Assembly (NCBI RefSeq): GCF_005049045.1
Contig: NZ_SUPK01000002.1
Span: forward strand, 310,001 to 374,000
Origin: Cohnella pontilimi
GTDB taxonomy: Bacteria > Bacillota > Bacilli > Paenibacillales > Paenibacillaceae
Length of the DNA: 64,000 bases
Direction of reading: 5' to 3'
The notes beneath the pieces were generated by a model. That model searched no databases and was not told the origin of the DNA. It saw only the letters and a list, made by a program, of their open reading frames with translations. Shown one piece after another: positions 36,653 through 44,822 of the stretch. The translations under genes and the position numbers were made by a program. The first letter of the stretch is position 1. Every line of letters starts with the position of its first letter.

Positions 36653-37915
36653 TCAGTGCGCGGCCCAGCTATCGAGGTAGTCTTTCTGCTCATCCGTGAG
36701 CGTATCGATGCGAATGCCCAGCGCTTCCAGCTTGGTGCGGGCGACTTGCTCGTCGAGCTCATACGGCACGTTGACGACCCGGCTGCCGATTTGTTGGTAG
36801 TTTTCGTTCACGTAGCGAAGGGACAGCGCTTGAAGCGCGAACGTCATATCCATAATTTCCGCCGGATGTCCGTCCCCTGCCGCCAGATTCACCAGACGCC
36901 CTTCCGCGAGCACATAGATTTTGCGGCCGTCCTTCAGCGTGTACTCTTCGATGTTGCGGCGGACGATCCGCTTCGAAACAGACATCGCCGCAAGCTCCAC
37001 CAAATTGACTTCGACGTCGAAGTGGCCGGCATTGGACAAAATCGCTCCGTCCTTCATGTTCGCGATATGCTCGCCACGAATGACGTCCTTGTTCCCGGTT
37101 ACGGTGATGAAATACTCGCCGACTTTGGCGGCTTCCGCCATCGAGAGAACCGTAAAGCCATCCATGTACGCTTCAACCGCACGAATCGCGTCCACTTCCG
37201 TGACGACGACGTTCGCGCCCAGACCTTTGGCGCGCATGGCCACACCTTTTCCGCACCACCCGTAACCGTTGACCACGACCGTTTTGCCGGCGACGACAAG
37301 GTTTGTCGTACGGTTGATGCCGTCCCACACGGACTGCCCCGTACCGTAGCGGTTATCGAACAAATGCTTGCAGTACGCGTCGTTGACCGCAACCATCGGA
37401 AATTTCAGAGATCCTTCTTTCTCCATCGCCTTCAAGCGGAGAATGCCCGTGGTCGTCTCCTCGGCGCCGCCGCGGATGCCGGCAAGCAAATCCTGCCGTT
37501 CCGCGTGGAGAATCGTGACAAGATCGCCGCCGTCGTCGATGATGAGGTCCGGCTTCGTTTCCAGCGTTTTGACCAGCAGGTCCTTGTATTCTTGAGGATC
37601 CGGATTGTATTTGGCGAATACGGCAATACCGTCTTCCACGAGCGCCGCACATACATCATCCTGCGTTGACAGCGGGTTGCTGCCCGTGATGACGACTTCG
37701 GCGCCGCCGGCTTGAACCACTTTCGCGAGATACGCGGTTTTCGCTTCCAAATGGAGCGAGATAGCCACACGCAGCCCCTTGAACGGCAAATCGCGCTCGA
37801 ATTGTTCGCGGATCCGGTTCAGCACCGGCATGTGGGCCTGCACCCAGTCAATTTTGAGTTTGCCTTCCGCGGCCAGCGAAAGATCCCGGATAATACTCTC
37901 GATAGAAGTTTTCAA
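36653..37915 (-). CDS. ahcY: S-adenosylhomocysteine hydrolase
   Basis: An NAD-dependent enzyme of about 420 residues that splits S-adenosylhomocysteine into adenosine and homocysteine after methyl transfer. NAD-binding GYGWCGKGVAMRAKGLGA lies near residue 205, and NDAYCKHLFDNRYGTGQS (near 176) holds substrate residues. DEQVARTKLEALGIRID lies near the end. It lacks the insertion of the longer forms. The frame begins 10 codons earlier without a ribosome site; TTG (37913-37915) lies 10 bases after AGGAGG. Bacillus subtilis uses the Pfs/LuxS route instead, so this gene marks a different methyl-cycle wiring. It follows bshC. Confidence 0.9.
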   Translation of the reverse strand: MKTSIESIIRDLSLAAEGKLKIDWVQAHMPVLNRIREQFERDLPFKGLRVAISLHLEAKTAYLAKVVQAGGAEVVITGSNPLSTQDDVCAALVEDGIAVFAKYNPDPQEYKDLLVKTLETKPDLIIDDGGDLVTILHAERQDLLAGIRGGAEETTTGILRLKAMEKEGSLKFPMVAVNDAYCKHLFDNRYGTGQSVWDGINRTTNLVVAGKTVVVNGYGWCGKGVAMRAKGLGANVVVTEVDAIRAVEAYMDGFTVLSMAEAAKVGEYFITVTGNKDVIRGEHIANMKDGAILSNAGHFDVEVNLVELAAMSVSKRIVRRNIEEYTLKDGRKIYVLAEGRLVNLAAGDGHPAEIMDMTFALQALSLRYVNENYQQIGSRVVNVPYELDEQVARTKLEALGIRIDTLTDEQKDYLDSWAAH

Positions 37916-37960
37916 AATATCATGACCTCCTGTTATCGATCCCATGTGAATGGCATGCTT

Positions 37961-39592
37961 TTATCCATCAGCCAGACGAAAACCGCCGGAAACGTCAAAA
38001 GGGACGTCCTTCCACGCGGCGAGCCAGTCCGGACCGTACTTGTTCCAAAAATGAAGCGTGCCGTAAACGCGTTCCTGGTCTTTGCCGCCCGGCTTCAGCG
38101 AAGAACGGATGCGATCCCATTGGCGGAGCGAAGCTTCATGCCGCTTGGACAAAGCGTCGACGGATCGCGTCTCCAAGTACGTGATTTGTTCCAAAATTTT
38201 GTCGCGGTTGCTCTGCGACAGCTTCGCCAAGTCCGGCTGCAGAGACGATACCGTCTCGATGACCGGCGCATACAATGCCAAAAATTGTTCTCTCGCCGTC
38301 TGGAACCTGCCATGCAAATCCCATTGGTCCTGATCCGAGAGCCATTTCGCTTTGCGCGCTTCCCATTCGGTCAAAGCTTCTTCGACGGTTAAAGAAAATT
38401 TCGCCAGCAATTTGGATATCGTATGCTCCAAATACGCGAACGATTGCCGCGGCACCAGCAGCGGAATGCGGAGACCGAAAGTCTCGAACGCTTGCCCCAG
38501 TATGCCCCAGTAGGCGAGCTCGGACGGCCCCAGAACGGCGGCTAATACCGGAAATAAATAGTCCTGCATGAGCGGCCGGGTCAACGCATTCGTGCTTAGC
38601 TGATCCGGAGCATCTTCCGTCAAGGCCAGCATGTCCTCATAGGCAAGGGAAACATGGCCTCTGCGGTCAACGAACAGCCCGTTGTCTTTATGCAGCAGAA
38701 GGCGGCCTTCTTCATGATGAAGAAACAAATTCGCGCTCCCCGGCGCGGTTTCCGCCTGCAGCGGCAAACCCAGGCCGGTGACGGCCCGCTCTCCTTGGGC
38801 GAGCGCCCGTTCCAGTTCGTCGTTCCGCCCGATCAACTCCCGAAACATCGGACCTTCCGCCGCTCTCAGCGCCGGGTCGTCGGCATCGAGCAGCACGAGC
38901 CCTTCCGGACCGAACCATTCCGCGATCAGCCGCGCGAAAGCGAGACTCAGCGTAGGCGAATCCGCGGTATGTTCGCGCAGCCGGTTCAACACACCCGGTT
39001 TGAACTCCGTATCCGGGAGCGCCGCTTCCAGCTCGGCGACTGCCGATTCCCAGTCGGCCGGAGACAGCAACGTACGGCTCACGGCAAGCCGCGAGCCTTC
39101 GGGACGTTCGATCCGGATTCTGCCCACTTGGCCGTCCGCCGTCTGCACGTGAACATGGTTCGCTTCCTCGAAATCATGGTCTTCTCCTGCGATCCAAAAT
39201 ACCGGCACCACTGGCCTGCCCAGCAGGCGCTCGGCATAGCGTGCCGTCTGAATCACGGTTAACGCTTTATAGTAGATGAGCAGAGCACCGCCGAACAACC
39301 CGGCTTGCTGCCCGCCGACTACGACCAGCGTGTCCGGCTGGGCCAGCAGCTCCAGCGAACGCTGGGCCGCAGGATGAACAGTCAGCTTGGCTTGATAGGC
39401 TTTCAAGGCCTCCGTCACCCGCTGCCGGTCCGCGCGAAGCGGACTTTCGCGATCAAGCCATTCGGCGCGCTGTCGCCAGTCCTCCTCCCTGGAAGGATGT
39501 CCGCCGAAAAGTGCGGATACTTGCGGATCTTGCCGCCGATAACGTCCCGCCAAGGACGGAAGATTCGGCTCTTGCAGCGATATCACGTTCAA
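37961..39592 (-). CDS. bshC: bacillithiol biosynthesis cysteine-adding enzyme BshC
   Basis: A protein of about 543 residues that adds cysteine to GlcN-malate in the last step of bacillithiol synthesis. Typical blocks are VVGGQQAGLFGGALLIYYKALT (as VVGGQQAGLFGG then ALLIYYKALT), PVFWIAGEDHDFEEANHV near residue 135, and the C-terminal coiled coil followed by HFWNKYGPDW. The start chosen is TTG (39590-39592) 11 bases after GGGGG; an in-frame GTG two codons on is possible. Its place near mraZ and panE matches bshC (yllA) of Bacillus. Confidence 0.9.
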   Translation of the reverse strand: MNVISLQEPNLPSLAGRYRRQDPQVSALFGGHPSREEDWRQRAEWLDRESPLRADRQRVTEALKAYQAKLTVHPAAQRSLELLAQPDTLVVVGGQQAGLFGGALLIYYKALTVIQTARYAERLLGRPVVPVFWIAGEDHDFEEANHVHVQTADGQVGRIRIERPEGSRLAVSRTLLSPADWESAVAELEAALPDTEFKPGVLNRLREHTADSPTLSLAFARLIAEWFGPEGLVLLDADDPALRAAEGPMFRELIGRNDELERALAQGERAVTGLGLPLQAETAPGSANLFLHHEEGRLLLHKDNGLFVDRRGHVSLAYEDMLALTEDAPDQLSTNALTRPLMQDYLFPVLAAVLGPSELAYWGILGQAFETFGLRIPLLVPRQSFAYLEHTISKLLAKFSLTVEEALTEWEARKAKWLSDQDQWDLHGRFQTAREQFLALYAPVIETVSSLQPDLAKLSQSNRDKILEQITYLETRSVDALSKRHEASLRQWDRIRSSLKPGGKDQERVYGTLHFWNKYGPDWLAAWKDVPFDVSGGFRLADG

Positions 39593-39687
39593 CGGGCCGT
39601 TTCCCCCGATCGATTCAAGTAAGATGACTGCTTTGATTTTACACAACCTGAGAAACCTCGTCAAAACCGTTTAGAGCCTCCGGCAGG

Positions 39688-39722
39688 CCAAAAAATAACC
39701 GCCCTCCGGCCCGAAGGGCGGC
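39688..39722 (-). terminator. terminator after the DUF3397 gene
   Basis: On the minus strand CCGCCCT pairs with AGGGCGG around a TCGGGCCGG loop, followed by TTATTTTTT. It separates panE-DUF3397 from bshC. Confidence 0.8.
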
Positions 39723-39742
39723 GAGCGGTCTTTGTCTCTGTT

Positions 39743-40129
39743 TTATACAGGAGCGATCAACCGGAGCGACATCAGCACGAGGTACATGAAGCTCATCGCG
39801 AAAAATGAAAGCCGCCAAACGGCCCGTATGATGCGCGCCGTATCGACTTTGCCGCGGATCCGGTTTTGCGCGTTGCCGATCAAACCCGCTCCTATCAACA
39901 TGATCAAGACGATGAAATAGAAGCCGAGGTTGGAGCCGAAGCGCTCTTTCAGCAGCGTGGCGACGATGCCTAACAGAAAAGCGGTGGTGACGTCCATCGA
40001 TAAACGGATCGATTTATTTCGCTCCATTCCCCGTGTCCTGCCCAACAAATACACGACCAAAAACGGAACGACTGGAATAGTAGCCAATCCGGCATATAAA
40101 TAGACGATGTTGTTCCATAACCAACTCAT
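39743..40129 (-). CDS. DUF3397 membrane protein
   Basis: A 128-residue integral membrane protein with four hydrophobic helices, near residues 8-30, 45-60, 68-86 and 104-125. The FGSNLGFYFIVLIMLIGAGL segment is typical of DUF3397 proteins of Bacillales, which have no assigned function and are often found near panE and bshC. Its ATG overlaps the panE stop in ATGA, so it is translationally coupled to panE. Confidence 0.7.
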   Translation of the reverse strand: MSWLWNNIVYLYAGLATIPVVPFLVVYLLGRTRGMERNKSIRLSMDVTTAFLLGIVATLLKERFGSNLGFYFIVLIMLIGAGLIGNAQNRIRGKVDTARIIRAVWRLSFFAMSFMYLVLMSLRLIAPV

Positions 40130-41088
40130 ACTTTACGCTCCTCAGGCGACCGGATACCTTTCACGAGAACCGTCAGCGCGGCATTTAGCGGCGCTTCGAT
40201 TTTTGCGGATTCCGCCAAACGACAAACGGCGCCGTTCAGGGCGTCGATCTCCGTCTCCCGCCCGTTCAGCACATCCTGCAGCATAGAGGAACGATTGGCC
40301 GAGGTGGCGGAACATACGGCAAGTACGCTGTTCCACAGTTCGGAGCTGTCCGTACCGCTCAAGCCCGTCCGCTGCAATATGTGCGCCGTTTCCCGGAACA
40401 ACGCTTCCATGACGGCTTGTCTCCCGGATGTCGCCGTCAGCTCTCCGTTGGTCACCCGCCATATCGCGGTCAACGGATTAATCACCGCGTTGATTAACAA
40501 CTTCCGAAGCATTCTCTCCCGGATATTGTTCGACATAAAAACGGAAAATCCTGCCTGCTCCATCATTTGAATCAACGTCTCGTCATGCTCCGCTGAGCCG
40601 GCCGCTTCGCCTGCAGCACCGGACGGAGAGCCAATCCATGTCTGCCCGCTGCCGGTATGTCGAACGGACGCTGTCCCGGTGCGGAGAGCGCCTTCGGTGG
40701 TGACCGCCGCCAGAAGACGGCGTCCGGGCAGAGCAGCCGCAGCCGGCTCCACATGGCCGACGCCGTTCTGAAACAGCGTGACCGCGCCGTCTTCCGCCAA
40801 TGTTTTCGCCAAAAATTCGAGAAGCGCCGGCCCTACCGCCGTTTGTTTGACGGTAAGCAGCACATTCCCCCGATAACCCGGCTTCACTTCCCGCAGCGGG
40901 ATCGCACGGACAGGGACCACATGTTTCAATTCGCTTGCGGCGCTTTCCACGGTGATTCCTTCCCGGTTGATGGTGCCGGCCTGATCTTCCGAACGTGTCC
41001 ACAACACGACGTCACAGCCGGCCGCTCCCAGCTTTCCGGCCAACAGCATACCGAGCGCGCCTCCGCCCATCACCGCGATTTCCGTCAT
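40126..41088 (-). CDS. panE: 2-dehydropantoate 2-reductase
   Basis: An NADPH-dependent ketopantoate reductase of 320 residues (PanE/ApbA family) in pantothenate and coenzyme A synthesis. The N-terminal Rossmann loop is MGGGALGMLLAGKLGAAG, with NGVGH near residue 110. In the C-terminal domain the catalytic lysine lies in MLRKLLINAVINPLTAI (near residue 190). Length and motifs are normal. ATG at 41088 follows AAGGAAGAG. In Bacillus the gene (ylbQ) also lies between ylbO and bshC, so the order is conserved. Confidence 0.88.
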   Translation of the reverse strand: MTEIAVMGGGALGMLLAGKLGAAGCDVVLWTRSEDQAGTINREGITVESAASELKHVVPVRAIPLREVKPGYRGNVLLTVKQTAVGPALLEFLAKTLAEDGAVTLFQNGVGHVEPAAAALPGRRLLAAVTTEGALRTGTASVRHTGSGQTWIGSPSGAAGEAAGSAEHDETLIQMMEQAGFSVFMSNNIRERMLRKLLINAVINPLTAIWRVTNGELTATSGRQAVMEALFRETAHILQRTGLSGTDSSELWNSVLAVCSATSANRSSMLQDVLNGRETEIDALNGAVCRLAESAKIEAPLNAALTVLVKGIRSPEERKV

Positions 41089-41158
41089 CGTTCGTCTCTT
41101 CCTTTTCCGTTTTTCTTTACCATATCAAAGCCGCACCATAAGGGGTAGTCCCTGCAGC

Positions 41159-41206
41159 AAACAGCAAACGGCCTGCAAGGGAAATTTCCCCGCAGGCCGC
41201 TTTCAT
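41159..41206 (-). terminator. terminator after the gerR-like gene
   Basis: On the minus strand GCGGCCTGCGGGGAAA pairs with TTTCCCTTGCAGGCCG with small mismatches, followed by TTTGCTGTTTGC. The stem is long and the T-tract interrupted. Confidence 0.7.
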
Positions 41207-41217
41207 CAAACAGACCG

Positions 41218-41862
41218 TTATTCAATTCGTTCCAAATTGCCGTTGGCGTCCATTTTGAACCGCGCCCGCTCTTCGTCCGGCTCTTCCGCGAGAAATGCCA
41301 GCCGGCGGGCCCTGTCCATAATCCGGATCAGCGCCTTGTAGTCGTCGTTGACGACCTGGTAATCGGTCTGCACTTCGTCGACTTCCTTGGAAAGCCGTTC
41401 GTTCTGCTCCTTATATTCTCTTAGCTGTTCGTCCTTCTCTTTCAATTCCTTTTCCATTTGCCGGATTTGCCGCGTCATATCCTGAACGCTGCCTTTCCAT
41501 TGGCGCAAATATCGGATGATCGCTTCCAAAGAAAGAGATTCCGCGGACATGGCATCGTGTTTGGCCGACTCGCCGTCGTCGGATAACAGCCGCTCGGTGC
41601 CGGAAATCGCGGTAATGCCTTGTTTCTTCAGATAGCTGCGCTTTTGGCGCTGCTGTTTGGCCATGCCAATCGCTTCTTCATATCGTTTGCGGACGCAGCT
41701 GTTCCAGCGGAATCCGCACGCCGCGGACGTACGTCCAATGCGCTGTCCCACCTCTTCGAAAGCGGCCAGCTGCGTGCTGCCTTCCCGGATATGGCGCAGC
41801 GTGACCTCCGCCAGGATCAAATCGTCATCCGGACTCCATGCGTCCTGTCTCACAGCCGTCAT
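41218..41862 (-). CDS. gerR: RsfA/GerR-family sporulation transcription regulator
   Basis: A 214-residue protein. The N-terminal SANT/MYB-like DNA-binding domain (residues 6-66: [38 protein letters not shown]) is that of the RsfA/YlbO family. A linker is followed by a strong coiled coil (residues 115-185) for dimerisation. Bacillus has two such proteins: RsfA in the forespore and GerR (YlbO) in the mother cell. The neighbourhood (panE, bshC, mraZ) matches ylbO, so gerR is preferred. ATG at 41862 follows AAGGAGG. Confidence 0.78.
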   Translation of the reverse strand: MTAVRQDAWSPDDDLILAEVTLRHIREGSTQLAAFEEVGQRIGRTSAACGFRWNSCVRKRYEEAIGMAKQQRQKRSYLKKQGITAISGTERLLSDDGESAKHDAMSAESLSLEAIIRYLRQWKGSVQDMTRQIRQMEKELKEKDEQLREYKEQNERLSKEVDEVQTDYQVVNDDYKALIRIMDRARRLAFLAEEPDEERARFKMDANGNLERIE

Positions 41863-42164
41863 GGGTGCCCTTCCCTCCTTGCTTCACTTGGATTCGTCGG
41901 TTTCTTCATTTCTATGCCCGGAGTAGAATTCATAGAATCTATCGGATACTCCTATGTATATCCATTTTTCGCACCGCTATACCTTCAATTGGATGCGCTT
42001 GACGGATTACGCCAAAGAATAACGCCACGGCAGACGGGGCATCCTCGAATCGGGAAGGCAAAAAGTTTGCCATTTCGTCACTTCTTGCGTCCTTTACACT
42101 CCTTGGGCGGTAACGGTATAATATGCTGTAGAAATCGGGTGGACTGGAAGAGAGGGGATTTATC
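41863..42164. other. divergent intergenic region, gerR-like gene to DUF2626 gene
   Basis: A 302-base stretch with no convincing gene; a minus-strand frame across it is antisense to the DUF2626 gene and lacks family features. On the plus strand TTTACA (42093-42098) and TATAAT (42117-42122), 18 bases apart, form a good sigma-A promoter for the DUF2626 gene. For the gerR-like gene I see the ribosome site but no promoter I can assign to a sporulation sigma factor. Confidence 0.6.
42093..42122 (+). promoter_or_regulatory. sigma-A promoter of the DUF2626 gene
   Basis: TTTACA and a perfect TATAAT are separated by 18 bases. The predicted transcription start is about 35 bases ahead of the GTG start codon at 42165. 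Confidence 0.7.
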
Positions 42165-42401
42165 GTGGCACGCATGTTCCGGGTATTGGGCTTCTGGACA
42201 CTGGCGATCGCCCTCATGGCCTTCGCGGGCGACATGTACGAGATGGCGCTGCTGTTCTTTATCCAAACGGCCGTATTCTTTTTGCTGGGGTATTTGAAAT
42301 TCACCGAACGCGCTTACCTTATGATGTTCTGGGGTTACATGGTCGTGGCGTTTCTCGGGTTCACGTACTGGTCGGTTTTCGAAATGGGCTTGCCTCTGTA
42401 A
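42165..42401 (+). CDS. DUF2626 small membrane protein
   Basis: A 78-residue protein with three hydrophobic helices covering most of its length (ALMAFAGDMYEMALLFFIQT; FFLLGYLKF; LMMFWGYMVVAFLGFTYW). This matches DUF2626 (YqgY-like) proteins of Bacillales, whose function is unknown. The start is GTG in GTGGCACGCATG after GGGGAT; the ATG three codons on is an alternative. It is a single-gene unit with its own promoter and a terminator shared with the convergent methyltransferase gene. Confidence 0.75.
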   Translation: MARMFRVLGFWTLAIALMAFAGDMYEMALLFFIQTAVFFLLGYLKFTERAYLMMFWGYMVVAFLGFTYWSVFEMGLPL

Positions 42402-42437
42402 CCGCCGGTTTGCCGACGGCTACATATTCAGTAAGAC

Positions 42438-42479
42438 GCAAAAACCTCCATCCGCGTTGGCGGAACGGAGGTTTTTTTC
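42438..42479. terminator. bidirectional terminator
   Basis: AAAAACCTCC-ATCCGC pairs with GCGGA-CGGAGGTTTTTTT around GTTG. T-runs on both strands allow it to end both the DUF2626 transcript (+) and the midA-like transcript (-). Confidence 0.88.
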
Positions 42480-42480
42480 G

Positions 42481-43638
42481 TTATTTGACCCATATTTGCA
42501 CTTTAAACAATTCGCTCATGCCATCGGATAGCAGCAACTGCCGGATCGAGCGGTTGCGGCGCACGACCGGATGAAACGGATCCGTAAATTCATGAGTGGC
42601 CAGTTTCGTCAAAACACCGCTTTCTACAAGAAACCGCTTCTGCGTAGCGTATGCCAGCTCCCGCCAGCCCGCCCGCAAAGCGTAGGATCGGATCAGATCG
42701 AAGTCGACGTGGGCGGTCAAATCTTGCCGTCCCGGACTGCGGTACGGGTCATCATGAGCCCGGTGGTCTTCGTAACAGAGCAACGTTCCGTCCATTCGGT
42801 GAGAACCTGTCAATTCCGCCGTGGAATCACCATAATCAATGAAAATCAGGATGGCGTCGCCCAGCATGGTTCCCAATCGAGCGGTCCATTCCGCGCCGTC
42901 AAGCCCGATTTCCGTGGTCTGTCCCTCCGCAAGAAGGATGTTTTGCTTGTTCAGCCATTCCTCCAACCGGAAGTCACTCGGTTCAGTTAAGCAGGGCGAC
43001 AACGCTTGACGCCGCTCATCCCAGCACACTCCCCATTCCCAAATACGGCCTCCCCGCCGTACGATTCGGTGAACGGGAAAAGCGTCCAAAAGCTCATTGG
43101 CGATCACTGCGACTTGCCGCTCTTGCCAAGCTTGCTCTTCCGCATGCTCCGTGGAGATGACCCGCGCCCGTCCGGCCTCGATGTGTTCGGCGAGCAGCTC
43201 CTCCGCCTGCCGCCTATGCTCCGGATCGCCGTCCACGACCGTTATGCGAAACCTGGCTCCCTCCTCGCCCAGCCGAAGCCAAGCATTCAGCATTTGAGCG
43301 CTTAGACGTCCCGTTCCGCCGCCCCAATCTACCGCTTCTACGGGACCTCCGTCCGGAAAGCGCTCGTCGGCGAGCCGAACGAGCCGTTCCGCGAGCACTT
43401 CGCCCATAATATCGCCGATATAGGCGCTGGTGTAGAAATCGCCTTCCCGGCCGACCCTGGCCTTCCCCGAACGATAATATCCTCCTTCCGGATGATAGAG
43501 ACAGAGGGACATGTATTCCCGGAAAGTGATGCACGGCCGGACTGTTTCGTCTTCCCGTGTACCGTACCTCGGACTGGCTTGGATTTGCTTTCGAATGATG
43601 TCAAGCAAGGTGTTGTCTAACTGACGCTGGACGTTCAA
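42481..43638 (-). CDS. MidA/NDUFAF7-family SAM-dependent methyltransferase (DUF185)
   Basis: A protein of about 385 residues. The SAM-binding loop is AVDWGGGTGRLSAQML near residue 97. Family motifs are GEGGDFYTS-like (VGREGDFYTSAYIGDIMGEV), IANELLDAFPVHR near residue 174 and FIDYGDS near 260. The human relative NDUFAF7 dimethylates an arginine of complex I; the bacterial target is unknown. The frame opens 11 codons earlier at an ATG without a ribosome site; TTG (43636-43638) follows AAGGAG by 8 bases and is preferred. A palindromic TATTATAATA at 43671-43680 could supply a -10 box in either direction. Confidence 0.8.
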   Translation of the reverse strand: MNVQRQLDNTLLDIIRKQIQASPRYGTREDETVRPCITFREYMSLCLYHPEGGYYRSGKARVGREGDFYTSAYIGDIMGEVLAERLVRLADERFPDGGPVEAVDWGGGTGRLSAQMLNAWLRLGEEGARFRITVVDGDPEHRRQAEELLAEHIEAGRARVISTEHAEEQAWQERQVAVIANELLDAFPVHRIVRRGGRIWEWGVCWDERRQALSPCLTEPSDFRLEEWLNKQNILLAEGQTTEIGLDGAEWTARLGTMLGDAILIFIDYGDSTAELTGSHRMDGTLLCYEDHRAHDDPYRSPGRQDLTAHVDFDLIRSYALRAGWRELAYATQKRFLVESGVLTKLATHEFTDPFHPVVRRNRSIRQLLLSDGMSELFKVQIWVK

Positions 43639-43739
43639 AGCCGCCTCTCCTTCCCCGCTAAGTAAGGTCATATTATAATAGACGGGTACATATGTTGGAC
43701 TACCCTGCAGCCTTCGCTGCCGCCGAAAGGAGGTTCCCG

Positions 43740-44822
43740 ATGCGCCGTTTGTCGATGGCTGCCCTGATTATGGTATCGCTGCTGCTCACCTTGTCGCGCA
43801 ATGCGGCTCTTATGCCCGTATATGCCCAGCCGCTTCCCGAAGAAACGCGAAAGCTTTTGGAAAAAAGCTTGTCCATTGTGGAAATTGACCGGGAAATCGA
43901 CCGAATCGGAAGTCTGAAAACGACAACCGAGACGGAAATCCGGCAAACCGAAAACCGGCTGGCGCAGCAGGAAATCGCCATCGCCGCACAACGGGAAAAA
44001 GCGGGAAAAGTTCTGCGCTCCTATTATGTAGGCCAAAGAGATTTCGTGCTTGCGGCCTTGCTGAACGCCAATTCGCTTCCTCAGCTGCTTCGCACATGGG
44101 AAATCATGGATCTCATTCTCCAATCCGACCGGACCACGATGAACGAGTACGCCGCTCAATACGCGAAGCTAAAGGACGGCTATAAACGGCTGCAGCAGGA
44201 CAAAAACGAGCTGGCCGCCGTTGAGAGCAATTTGAAACAACAGCGGGAACGGCTTCTCGCCCTGCAGGATGAGCTAAACAAGGCGCTTGCGGCAAGCGGC
44301 GACGAAGCGCATATCCGGCAATTGATGGCTGAAATGCAGGCCTATTGGAATAATATCGGACTGTACGAGGTGAACCGCCATTTCCGTGAATTGGCCGAGG
44401 CGATGAAAGCACTGCCCGAGTGGATCCAACAGCATCCCGAAACGATGGAAACAAGCGGATTCAAAACGAAATTGACGATCACTGACACGCAGCTAAACGA
44501 TTTTCTGAGAAGCCGCAGCGACGAGTTCAAGCAGTTTGCGATCCGTTTCGAGAAGGATCGGATGTCTCTGGAGGGAGACAACGGAAATCTCCAAATCCGG
44601 ATCATCGGCCATTATTCGTTAGAGAACGAACCCGAGAACGCCATTTTGTTTCATGTCGACTCCCTGAATTTCAACGGCTTGGAGCTGCCCGACACGACCC
44701 GCGCCGACTTGCAGCGCAACTTCGACCTTGGCTTCTACCCTCAGAAGCTGATTAAATTTGTAAAGGCGCAGAGCGTTTCGTTGGAGGAAGGGCGATTAAT
44801 CGTTCAGTTGAAGCTCGGCTGA
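43740..44822 (+). CDS. secreted coiled-coil protein with C-terminal lipid-binding-like domain
   Basis: A protein of about 360 residues. A signal peptide (basic start, hydrophobic core LSMAALIMVSLLLTLS, likely cut near VYAQP) is followed by two coiled-coil stretches (residues about 30-85 and 110-175) of the kind seen in CwlO/PcsB-type hydrolase activators, but no hydrolase domain follows. The C-terminal 120 residues start TKLTITDTQLNDFLRSRSDE and continue in beta-rich pattern, reminiscent of extracellular YpmS-like domains; that likeness is only by eye. ATG at 43740 follows AAAGGAGG. The last 27 bases overlap the convergent solute-binding gene. I do not recognise a named family. Confidence 0.6.
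   Translation: MRRLSMAALIMVSLLLTLSRNAALMPVYAQPLPEETRKLLEKSLSIVEIDREIDRIGSLKTTTETEIRQTENRLAQQEIAIAAQREKAGKVLRSYYVGQRDFVLAALLNANSLPQLLRTWEIMDLILQSDRTTMNEYAAQYAKLKDGYKRLQQDKNELAAVESNLKQQRERLLALQDELNKALAASGDEAHIRQLMAEMQAYWNNIGLYEVNRHFRELAEAMKALPEWIQQHPETMETSGFKTKLTITDTQLNDFLRSRSDEFKQFAIRFEKDRMSLEGDNGNLQIRIIGHYSLENEPENAILFHVDSLNFNGLELPDTTRADLQRNFDLGFYPQKLIKFVKAQSVSLEEGRLIVQLKLG

Noticed and set aside
41939..42304. A 121-codon minus-strand frame over the DUF2626 gene
   Set aside because: It is antisense to a conserved membrane protein gene, lacks a ribosome site and has no family features.
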